Shown piece after piece: positions 18,059 to 25,407 of a DNA stretch of 64,000 nucleotides (the stretch's first letter is position 1; each line of letters opens with the position of its first letter). This DNA is from Clostridium_AT stratigraminis (GTDB lineage: Bacteria; Bacillota; Clostridia; Clostridiales; Clostridiaceae): NCBI RefSeq assembly GCF_045310675.1, contig NZ_JBJHZZ010000002.1:124001-188000 (forward strand). Direction: 5' to 3'. The notes beneath the pieces were generated by a model that saw only the letters and a list, made by a program, of their open reading frames with translations, had not been told where the DNA came from and did no database searches. A program made the position numbers and the translations under genes.

Positions 18059-19621
18059 ATGGAAAATATAAATGCAGCTTACCATGTGGAAAGACTGCTG
18101 CAGTTTGCTCTAAGGCATAAGATGATTGAGCAGTTGGATTTAATTTCAAGTAGAAATCTCTTACTTGATTTATTTAAACTTGAGGAGCCCTATACAGGAA
18201 ATATAGCTTTTAAGGAACTTGAAAGTCCGGTGGAAATATTAGAAAAGCTCTTAGATTACTCTTTTAATATGGGACTTATAGAGGAGAATACAACTACAAA
18301 CAGGGACTTACTTGACGCAAAAATAATGGGATTATTAATGCCAAGACAGTCAGAAGTAGTACAAAAATTTTATAAAACTTATTCTGAAATAGGAAAAAAG
18401 CAGGCTACAGATGATTTTTATGCCTTATCTAAAGCGTCAAATTATATAAGAATGGATAGAATTGAGAAAAATTTATATTGGATCTCAGGTGGAGAATTTG
18501 GAGATCTAGAAATAACAGTTAATTTATCCAAGCCAGAAAAAGATCCAAAGGAAATAGCAGCATCAAAATTAAGGCCCCAATCAAATTATCCAAAGTGCCT
18601 ATTATGTCTAGAAAACGTTGGGTTTGCAGGCCATGTGAACCATCCAGCAAGGCAAAATCATAGAGTCATTCCAATGGAATTAAATAATGAAAATTGGTAT
18701 TTACAATATTCTCCCTATGTTTATTATAATGAACACTGCATAGTTTTTCATGAGAATCACGTGCCAATGCAAATATCTGACAAAACCTTTGTTAGGCTTT
18801 TCGATTTTGTAGAAAAGCTGCCGCATTATTTTATAGGCTCTAATGCTGACCTGCCTATAGTTGGAGGCTCTATTTTAAGCCATGAACACTTTCAAGGCGG
18901 TAGGCATGAGTTCCCTATGGCAAAGGCACCTATAGAAACTTATTTTATAAATGAGGAATATAAAAATGTTAAGGCTGGAATAGTAAAGTGGCCAATGTCA
19001 GTTATTAGACTTTCCTCTTTTAATAAAGAAGAACTAATAAAGCTTTCAATAAAGACTTTAAATGAATGGAGAAATTATACTGACAAGAAAGCTGATATTT
19101 ATGCACATTCAGAGTTTAACGGTGAAAAAGTACCTCATAATACCATTACTCCAATAGCTAGAATTAACAAGGAAGGACATTATGAAATAGACCTTGTCCT
19201 TAGAAACAATAGAACGAGTGAAGAGTTCCCAGATGGTATTTTCCATCCACATAAGGAGCTTCATCACATAAAAAAGGAGAATATAGGGCTAATAGAGGTC
19301 ATGGGTCTTGCAGTACTCCCTGGAAGATTAAATACTGAGCTTAAGGAAATTGAAAAAGTATTACAAGGTGATTTACTTACGCTAGAGGCTGCTGTAGAAA
19401 ATGAAAATCATATACTTCATAAACATGCAGCTTGGATAAAAGAACTTATTAAAGAGCAGGTCACAAGCTGCACAAAGGAAAGAGCAGAGGAAATTTTAAA
19501 GAAAGAAGTAGGAAGCAAGTTCCTTAAGGTACTTTTAGATTCCGGAGTTTATAAGAGAAATGAAACTGGAAGTCAGGGTTTTACAAGATTTATGAACAAA
19601 CTAGGGTTTAATAAATCATAA
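18059..19621 (+). CDS. galT: UDP-glucose--hexose-1-phosphate uridylyltransferase, type 2
   Basis: A 520-residue enzyme that exchanges UMP between UDP-glucose and galactose 1-phosphate, the middle step of the Leloir pathway. The length and the sequence NVGFAGHVNHPARQNHR mark the Firmicute type 2 GalT family. The active-site histidine lies in GGSILSHEHFQGGRHEFPM. A CLLC pair near residue 181 resembles the family's cysteine motif. The ATG at 18059 follows TAGGAGATG. It is the first gene of galT-galK-galE. The 105-nt gap to galK holds a degenerate inverted repeat. Confidence 0.96.
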   Translation: MENINAAYHVERLLQFALRHKMIEQLDLISSRNLLLDLFKLEEPYTGNIAFKELESPVEILEKLLDYSFNMGLIEENTTTNRDLLDAKIMGLLMPRQSEVVQKFYKTYSEIGKKQATDDFYALSKASNYIRMDRIEKNLYWISGGEFGDLEITVNLSKPEKDPKEIAASKLRPQSNYPKCLLCLENVGFAGHVNHPARQNHRVIPMELNNENWYLQYSPYVYYNEHCIVFHENHVPMQISDKTFVRLFDFVEKLPHYFIGSNADLPIVGGSILSHEHFQGGRHEFPMAKAPIETYFINEEYKNVKAGIVKWPMSVIRLSSFNKEELIKLSIKTLNEWRNYTDKKADIYAHSEFNGEKVPHNTITPIARINKEGHYEIDLVLRNNRTSEEFPDGIFHPHKELHHIKKENIGLIEVMGLAVLPGRLNTELKEIEKVLQGDLLTLEAAVENENHILHKHAAWIKELIKEQVTSCTKERAEEILKKEVGSKFLKVLLDSGVYKRNETGSQGFTRFMNKLGFNKS

Positions 19622-19695
19622 GGGACGGTTCTTAATGATTCTGTGTAAATCTTAGGGGTCGATTCCCAGTGAAATCATAAGGAACTGTCTCTGGA
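19622..19695. repeat. Degenerate inverted repeat with GGGACGGTTCTT core
   Basis: AGGGACGGTTCTTAATGATT and the complement of ATCATAAGGAACTGTCTCT match at about 16 of 20 positions and flank a 30-nt centre. The core resembles the GGGACGTTTCTTG motif (minus strand) of the GTGGCA repeats at 41949 and 61878. It looks like an old, non-coding REP- or MITE-like palindrome. Confidence 0.5.
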
Positions 19696-19729
19696 GGTTA
19701 TATAAAAAATTGTTTGTGGAGGGGCTTTG

Positions 19730-20887
19730 ATGTTAAAGGAATTAAAAAAGAAGTTTATTGAGCTTTATGGAGAGGGCGAAATTAGAGTGTTTTTTTCTCC
19801 AGGAAGAGTAAATTTAATAGGGGAGCATATCGATTATAATGGGGGGTACGTGTTTCCTTGTGCTTTAGAGTTTGGAACCTATGGATTAGTAAGAACAAGA
19901 AAGGACAAAAATGTAAACTTTGCTTCAACGAATTTTGATTTAAAGGTTAACGTAAATTTAGAGAACATAGCTTATAAGAAGGAAGATGATTGGGCTAATT
20001 ACCCTAAGGGTGTTATGAAGGTTATGGAAGCTCAAGGCTTTAAACTTGGAGGAATGGATATACTAATTAGTGGTAATATTCCTAATGGTGCAGGTCTTTC
20101 TTCCTCAGCTTCCCTAGAAGTGCTTAGTGCTGTAATTATTGATACCTTATTTAATGAAGGAAAGGCTGATAGGGTAGAATTGGTTAAAATTTCACAAAAT
20201 GCAGAGAACAGCTTTGTAGGTGTGAACTGTGGAATAATGGATCAGTTTGCAGTGGGCATGGGAAGGAAAAACGAAGCAATATTATTAGACTGCGGAACCT
20301 TAAAGTATAATTACGCTAAGGTTGATTTAGGCGAGTTTACCTTAGTTATTATGAATACAAATAAGAGAAGGGCTCTTAATGAATCAAAATACAATGAAAG
20401 AAGAGCTGAATGTGAGGAAGCCCTTGCTATACTAAAAGCGGAAAGGTCTATAGAAGCACTTTGTGATTTAACTGCAGAAGAGTATAACCTTCTTGAAAAT
20501 AAGCTAACTAAAACTAATGTTAGAAATAGAGCAAAACATGCTGTATATGAAAATGAAAGAACAAAAGCAGCCTTTAACTACTTAAATGAAGGTAAGCTAA
20601 TGGAGTTTGGAAGGCTTTTAACAGAATCTCATAATTCCTTAAGAGATCTTTATGAAGTTACTGGAGTAGAACTAGATACTATAGTTTCTGAATCCTTAAA
20701 GGCAGCTGGCTGCATTGGAGCAAGAATGACAGGTGCCGGCTTTGGAGGCTGTGCCATTGCTCTTGTAGAAAAGGATAAGGTAGAAAACTTCATTAAGGAA
20801 GTTAAAGAAGGCTATGCAAAGGTTATAGGCTATGAACCAAGCTTTTACTTAAGTGGAGTAGGAGAAGGAACTCATGAGATAATATAG
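19730..20887 (+). CDS. galK: Galactokinase
   Basis: A 385-residue GHMP-family kinase that phosphorylates alpha-D-galactose at C1 with ATP. The signature is GRVNLIGEHIDYNGGYVFP near the N-terminus. The ATP-binding loop is PNGAGLSSSASLEV (about 120-133). The third GHMP motif is GARMTGAGFGGCAIAL near residue 335. The ATG at 19730 has GGAGGGG 5 nt upstream; the in-frame TTG at 19727 is less likely. Second gene of the gal operon. Confidence 0.96.
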   Translation: MLKELKKKFIELYGEGEIRVFFSPGRVNLIGEHIDYNGGYVFPCALEFGTYGLVRTRKDKNVNFASTNFDLKVNVNLENIAYKKEDDWANYPKGVMKVMEAQGFKLGGMDILISGNIPNGAGLSSSASLEVLSAVIIDTLFNEGKADRVELVKISQNAENSFVGVNCGIMDQFAVGMGRKNEAILLDCGTLKYNYAKVDLGEFTLVIMNTNKRRALNESKYNERRAECEEALAILKAERSIEALCDLTAEEYNLLENKLTKTNVRNRAKHAVYENERTKAAFNYLNEGKLMEFGRLLTESHNSLRDLYEVTGVELDTIVSESLKAAGCIGARMTGAGFGGCAIALVEKDKVENFIKEVKEGYAKVIGYEPSFYLSGVGEGTHEII

Positions 20888-21021
20888 TAATTATGTTTTA
20901 TTATTAAAATGAAGATTGAACTATTTTAGATTAAAAATAAATTCTAAATAGTGTAAAATTACAGTAGGTAAAGTTAAAATAAAACACAATTAAAATTTAT
21001 ATATAATTGGAGGTTTTTAAT

Positions 21022-22008
21022 ATGTCTATTTTAGTATGTGGTGGAGCAGGATATATAGGCAGTCACATGGTTGCTGCACTGCTTGAAAAAGGTGAAGATG
21101 TTGTTGTTCTTGATAATTTTCAAAAGGGTCATAGGGAGGCTGTTTTAGGCGGAAAGGTCTATGAAGGAGATTTAAGAGACAGGTCAGTTTTAGATAATAT
21201 ATTTACTGAAAATAAAATTGATGCTGTTATTGACTTCGCTGCAGATTCACTTGTTGGTGAAAGTGTAATAGAACCATTGAAGTATTTTGAAAATAATGTT
21301 GGCGGGACCTTAAGTTTATTAAGAGCTATGAAGGATTACGGTGTTAAAAATATTGTATTTTCCTCTACAGCAGCAACTTACGGTGAACCTGAAAGTACTC
21401 CTATATTAGAAAGCGATAAGACCTTTCCAACAAACCCTTATGGAGAATCTAAGCTTACTGTAGAAAAGATTTTAAAATGGTGTGATAATGCCTATGGAAT
21501 AAAATATACAGCACTAAGATATTTTAATGCAGCTGGAGCTCACGAAAGCGGCAGAATAGGTGAAGACCACAGACCTGAATCTCACCTCATTCCATTAATT
21601 ATTGAGGCAGCTCTAGGGAAAAGAGAAAAGATAATGATATTTGGAGACGACTACAATACTGAGGATGGAACTTGTGTAAGAGACTATATCCACGTAATGG
21701 ATTTAGCAGAAGCACATCTTTTAGCAGTTGACAGATTAAGAAAAGGCGGAGACAGTAGAATTTTTAATCTTGGAAATGGCAAGGGCTTTTCTGTAAAAGA
21801 AGTTATAGAAGTTACAAGAAAGGTAACGGGAAGAGAAATTAAGGCTGAAACTGCACCAAGGCGTGCGGGGGATCCTGCTGTTCTAATAGCCTCCTCTCAA
21901 AAGGCCATAGATGAACTTGGCTGGGAGCCAAAATTTGCTTCTCTTGAAACCATTATAAAAACAGCTTGGAATTGGCATTTGAGCCATCCAGAAGGATATA
22001 ACAGTTAG
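21022..22008 (+). CDS. galE: UDP-glucose 4-epimerase
   Basis: A 328-residue extended SDR enzyme that interconverts UDP-galactose and UDP-glucose with bound NAD. It has the N-terminal GGAGYIGSH motif, FSSTAATYG with the catalytic serine/threonine, and NPYGESK with the Tyr-x3-Lys pair. LRYFNAAGAHESGRIGEDH and the late DPAVLIAS are typical of GalE. The ATG at 21022 follows TTGGAGG. A 134-nt gap after galK holds a short inverted repeat (20920-20952), so part of galE expression may be separate from galTK. Confidence 0.96.
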   Translation: MSILVCGGAGYIGSHMVAALLEKGEDVVVLDNFQKGHREAVLGGKVYEGDLRDRSVLDNIFTENKIDAVIDFAADSLVGESVIEPLKYFENNVGGTLSLLRAMKDYGVKNIVFSSTAATYGEPESTPILESDKTFPTNPYGESKLTVEKILKWCDNAYGIKYTALRYFNAAGAHESGRIGEDHRPESHLIPLIIEAALGKREKIMIFGDDYNTEDGTCVRDYIHVMDLAEAHLLAVDRLRKGGDSRIFNLGNGKGFSVKEVIEVTRKVTGREIKAETAPRRAGDPAVLIASSQKAIDELGWEPKFASLETIIKTAWNWHLSHPEGYNS

Positions 22009-22015
22009 ATTTAAT

Positions 22016-22053
22016 AAAAAATAAGGTTTTGCATAGGTAAAACCTTATTTTTA
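22016..22053 (+). terminator. Rho-independent terminator after galE
   Basis: A 13-14 bp stem (AAAATAAGGTTTT and complement) with an 8-nt loop closes the gal operon. It faces a convergent minus-strand gene and may serve both. Confidence 0.85.
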
Positions 22054-22071
22054 TTAAATAATTTATAATTT

Positions 22072-22311
22072 TTACTCCTCAATAAATTTAAAATTTGATC
22101 TTTCAGGAACGTCTATTATCAATTTATGACAATGAAAACATAGATTTGCTATTGGAAACTCAAATTTTGCAGCACTCCGAACAGTTATACTATTACCTGC
22201 CTTACCCAAGTAACTTTTCTCTGCTTCAGGATACCATTCAATATTCCTAAAACTTGAGGGCGTATCTAGTGTTCCTGTACTCATTTCTCTTCTACAAAAT
22301 GGGCAAATCAT
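22072..22311 (-). CDS. DUF6487-like zinc-ribbon protein
   Basis: A 79-residue protein that opens with ICPFCRREMSTG and has a second pair, LCFHCHK, near residue 57. The two Cys pairs separated by a W-P-containing middle (NIEWYPE) match small uncharacterised PF20097-type (DUF6487) proteins. It probably binds zinc, and the function is unknown. The acetyltransferase gene ends 21 nt upstream on the same strand, so the two may share a transcript. Confidence 0.65.
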   Translation of the reverse strand: MICPFCRREMSTGTLDTPSSFRNIEWYPEAEKSYLGKAGNSITVRSAAKFEFPIANLCFHCHKLIIDVPERSNFKFIEE

Positions 22312-22332
22312 AACAATACCTCCGGTAAATTA

Positions 22333-22944
22333 TTACTTATAATCATCAACATCAAATTCATAATTTTTATAATAATACTTACGGTCTTCTTCTGTTATCT
22401 TACGAATAACCTTGCAAGGATTTCCTGCTGCTATTACATTATCAGGAATATCCTTAGTAACAACGCTTCCTGAACCTATAACAACATTATTACCAATATG
22501 AACTCCAGGATTAACAATAACATTTCCTCCAAGCCAAGCATTATTTCCAATTGTTATTCCAATGCCATATTCGTATCCGGAATTTCGAGAATCAGGATGT
22601 ATGGGATGACCAGCTGTATAAAGTGAAACATTTGGAGCAAATTGGACATTATTACCTATGGTTACTTTTCCTACATCTAATATAGTGCAATTATAATTAG
22701 CAAAAAAATTATCTCCGACTTCAATATTCTTTCCATAATCACAATGAAAAGGGGCTTCAATATATATGATTTTACCTGCTTTACCAAGAATATCTCTTAT
22801 TAAGCTATCAATTTTTACACTTTCATCTGGCTTACAGTGATTATACTCATATATCTTCTTCTTATTCTCCATTCGTTCTTTAGCTAGTCCGTCTAACCAA
22901 GCCTTATATGGAAGACCAGCTAACATCCTATCTTTTTGATTCAT
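22333..22944 (-). CDS. Maltose/galactoside-type sugar O-acetyltransferase
   Basis: A 203-residue left-handed beta-helix enzyme that transfers acetyl from acetyl-CoA to a sugar hydroxyl. The N-terminal helical cap MLAGLPYKAWLDGLAKERMENKK is typical of Maa/LacA. Hexapeptide repeats follow, with the catalytic His in TAGHPIHPDSR (about residue 115) and the CoA-loop segment WLGGNVIVNPGVHIGNNVVIGSGSVV. The natural acceptor cannot be told. The ribosome-binding site is weak (GAAAGG). It sits between the gal and kdp operons with no clear functional link. Confidence 0.9.
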   Translation of the reverse strand: MNQKDRMLAGLPYKAWLDGLAKERMENKKKIYEYNHCKPDESVKIDSLIRDILGKAGKIIYIEAPFHCDYGKNIEVGDNFFANYNCTILDVGKVTIGNNVQFAPNVSLYTAGHPIHPDSRNSGYEYGIGITIGNNAWLGGNVIVNPGVHIGNNVVIGSGSVVTKDIPDNVIAAGNPCKVIRKITEEDRKYYYKNYEFDVDDYK

Positions 22945-23138
22945 AGTTATACGCCTTTCTTCTTTCTTAATATTCTTTAATTTAATGCTTACAATTAATA
23001 TGGATTATACTATAATTTAGGTTTTATTCCTATATATATAAATATATATATTAGTGTTAGTATTTATATATTTATATTTACAAGTATTCTGAAACTTTAG
23101 ATTTATAGTAGTTTCACGCATTAATTTTAAGTATCTGA
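22945..23138. other. AT-rich intergenic stretch
   Basis: A stretch of alternating AT (TATATATATAAATATATATA-like) and no ORF or recognisable element apart from the probable promoter region of the acetyltransferase gene. Confidence 0.3.
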
Positions 23139-23175
23139 AAAAAGCAAGGATCTACTAGTAGTTCCTTGCTTTTAA
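23139..23175 (-). terminator. Rho-independent terminator downstream of kdp operon
   Basis: Stem AAAAGCAAGGA/TCCTTGCTTTT with an inner CTACTAGTAG palindrome. On the minus strand it is followed by TTTTTT, so it is oriented for the kdp transcript, about 280 nt after kdpD. Confidence 0.75.
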
Positions 23176-23220
23176 TAGCTAAATTATCTTAGTATTATTC
23201 TTAAAGGTTGTATCTTATGT

Positions 23221-23453
23221 CTAAAGTCTGGATGACTGCCTGGGTCTCTTTACATCAATTGTTATTGGATAAACCTTTAAATATTCAATATTAAAGTTTA
23301 TGTTTAATGCAGTAAATTTAATATTGTTATAATCTGTGGAAATTTTACTTTTTAAGTTGTTATCTAATTTATCCAATCACCACTACAAATTTTAGGTTCG
23401 TTTTTATACTTAGTCTTGAAGCCATTATAATTATAATTATCAGGGTGCTCATT
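23221..23453 (-). pseudogene. Possible decayed coding remnant after kdpD
   Basis: Minus-strand sequence just after the kdpD stop keeps a coding look but is broken. In the kdpD frame a stretch reading GFKTKYKNEPKICSGDW runs to a TAG. A second overlapping frame (23221-23376, 51 codons, TTG start without a clear ribosome-binding site) ends with IDVKRPRQSSRL. I do not recognise the parent gene. Confidence 0.25.
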
Positions 23454-24578
23454 TTATTCCCTAGGATCCGCAACAACTAAAACATCGACGTATTTCATAC
23501 CGCTCATTATCTTTCGTACTATAGACCCTCTTATAATTTCGTGAGATCTTGTTCTTGCAGACTGCCCTATAACTACCTGAGTTATGCCATGCTCCTTAGT
23601 AAATTCAATTATTGGTATAGACGGATCATATGCAGTAACTACTTTAAATTCAGCCCCAAGCTTGGTACAGAGCTGGCTTAAATTATCCAGTTTCTGAAGC
23701 TTTTCTCTGTCTCCTGTGTACTCTTCACTCTTAACATACAGGATAAAAAGTGGAGCCTTAAGCATCTTTGCGAGCCTATAGCCTCGCCTTATAAGATATT
23801 CAGCATTAAAGTTTAAGTTAACACATACAAGTATTTTTTCCTGTGCACCTACAAGACCCTCAACGCTTTTAGCATTTTTATATTGCATAAGGTCTTCATC
23901 AACCTCATTTGCTACTTCCCTTAATGTCAGTTCCCTAAGAGCAGTAAGGTTTCCAACCCTAAAGAAATTATTAAGCGCAGTTTCTATTTTGTCCTTTGAG
24001 TAAATTTTACCTTGTTTCAATCTCTCTCTAAGAGAGTCTATTGAGATATCAATAACCTCAATCTCATCTGCCCAATCCATAATTGAATCAGGTATGGTTT
24101 CCCTAACTTTTACACCAGTCATTCTGTTTACATAATCATTCAAACTCTCAAAATGCTGAATATTTACAGCGGTCATTACACTAATGCCATTTTCAATAAT
24201 CTCCTGTACATCTTGGTAGCGTTTTTGGTTTTTTGAAGTTGGTATGTTGGTATGAGCTAGTTCATCTACAATTACTACCTGAGGTTTTCTCTTTAAAATA
24301 GCCTCCAAATCCATTTCTTTAAGAACAACATCCTTATAATTTACTTCTTTAAGAGGTATAATTTCAAGATCCCCAATTTGGTCAATAGTGCCTTTTCTAC
24401 CATAAGTCTCAACAAGGCCTATAACAATATCTATTCCGTTTTCCTTCATTTCTTCTGCATCTCTAAGCATTTGATAGGTTTTCCCAACACCAGGGGCAGC
24501 ACCTATATATACCTTCAATCTGCCTTTATTTGCTCTCTCAATTTCCCTTAAGAATTGATCTGGTGACTTCTGAACCAT
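23454..24578 (-). CDS. kdpD: Short KdpD-like protein (sensor domains only)
   Basis: A 374-residue protein holding only the N-terminal part of KdpD. The KdpD domain has Walker A GAAPGVGKT (26-34) and Walker B VVIVDELAHTN (about 104-114). A Usp-like domain follows from about 248, with VVIGQSARTRSHEIIRGS. The four membrane helices, GAF and histidine-kinase domains of a full-length KdpD (about 890 residues) are missing; the protein ends at VVADPRE with a proper stop. Similar short KdpDs are known in cyanobacteria and some clostridia. In staphylococci the Usp domain binds c-di-AMP. The ATG at 24578 follows GAGGTG, 16 nt after the kdpC stop. Confidence 0.9.
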   Translation of the reverse strand: MVQKSPDQFLREIERANKGRLKVYIGAAPGVGKTYQMLRDAEEMKENGIDIVIGLVETYGRKGTIDQIGDLEIIPLKEVNYKDVVLKEMDLEAILKRKPQVVIVDELAHTNIPTSKNQKRYQDVQEIIENGISVMTAVNIQHFESLNDYVNRMTGVKVRETIPDSIMDWADEIEVIDISIDSLRERLKQGKIYSKDKIETALNNFFRVGNLTALRELTLREVANEVDEDLMQYKNAKSVEGLVGAQEKILVCVNLNFNAEYLIRRGYRLAKMLKAPLFILYVKSEEYTGDREKLQKLDNLSQLCTKLGAEFKVVTAYDPSIPIIEFTKEHGITQVVIGQSARTRSHEIIRGSIVRKIMSGMKYVDVLVVADPRE

Positions 24579-24594
24579 AACAAGCACCTCAAAT

Positions 24595-25155
24595 CTATCT
24601 ATTTAACAATTGCATATTTAATGTTAATACATTAACTCTTTCCTGTCCGAATATTCCTAAAAACTTACCCTTCTTATTATTATCTATGATTTTATCCACT
24701 TCATCAACAGTCATCCCATTAGCTTTAGCTACTCTAGCAGCCTGAAGTTTAGCCGAAACCACAGTTATGTCAGGGTCTAAGCCGGAAGCGGAGGCAGTTA
24801 GTATATCCGTAGGAATGTCCTGCTGCTTAACGGTTGGATTCTTGCTTAAAAATTCCTGTATATTTTTATTCAGTTCCTTAGTGAATTCAGGATTTGACAT
24901 AGCAAGGTTGGTTCCGCCTGATTTCGAAGGATCATAATTTACTGCAGAAGGCCTACCCTGAAACCATCTTCCATCTGTAAACTGCTGACCAATAAGTGAA
25001 GACCCTATAAGTAGGCCATTATTGTATACCAAGCTTCCGTTTGATTTGCTTGGAAAAATTATTTTTGAAATTCCTGTCATAACAAGAGGATATATAACGC
25101 CTAGCATAATCATAAAAATCAAAGTAAGCTTAATTCCTCGTTTAACATCCTTCAT
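24595..25155 (-). CDS. kdpC: Potassium-transporting ATPase KdpC subunit
   Basis: A 186-residue subunit of the KdpFABC high-affinity K+ pump, with one N-terminal membrane helix (about 9-30) and an outer domain thought to raise ATP affinity of KdpB. Diagnostic segments are GVIYPLVMTGI, GSSLIGQQFTDGRWFQGRPSA and LDPDITVVSAKLQAARVAKANG. I chose the ATG at 25155, preceded by AGGAGG; an upstream in-frame start at 25179 lies before that site. An unusual GC-rich tandem repeat separates it from kdpB. Confidence 0.95.
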   Translation of the reverse strand: MKDVKRGIKLTLIFMIMLGVIYPLVMTGISKIIFPSKSNGSLVYNNGLLIGSSLIGQQFTDGRWFQGRPSAVNYDPSKSGGTNLAMSNPEFTKELNKNIQEFLSKNPTVKQQDIPTDILTASASGLDPDITVVSAKLQAARVAKANGMTVDEVDKIIDNNKKGKFLGIFGQERVNVLTLNMQLLNR

Positions 25156-25197
25156 AATTATCCTCCTTTTAGTGGTCACACGGGGGAATTTAACCCT

Positions 25198-25396
25198 CTC
25201 GTTCCACTCGCTAGTTTACTGGTTAAAGGCCATTTAGGCCTTTGGCTTCGCCCACAGGGCAGCCTGACCTCGCTCGTTCCCACTTGCTAGTCTGCCCATT
25301 AAAGGCCATTTAGGCCTTTGGCTTCGCCCACAGGGCAGCCTGTGCTCGCTCGTTCCCACTCGCTAGCCTGCCCGTTAAAGGCCATTTAGGCCTTTA
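25198..25396. repeat. GC-rich 76-bp tandem repeat between kdpB and kdpC
   Basis: The block TTAAAGGCCATTTAGGCC starts at 25223, 25299 and 25375, giving an exact 76-bp period with about 2.6 copies. Each unit has the palindrome AAAGGCC-ATTTA-GGCCTTT, a GCCCACAGGGC palindrome and a CTCGCTCGTTCCCACT segment. The units are about 98% alike where complete and far richer in GC than the surrounding DNA. It lies inside the kdp transcript and codes for nothing apparent. Confidence 0.9.
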
Positions 25397-25407
25397 ACCT
25401 ATGAATA

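Noticed and set aside
25198..25396. CRISPR array
   Set aside because: The 76-bp units are directly contiguous, too long and without unique spacers; no cas gene is near.
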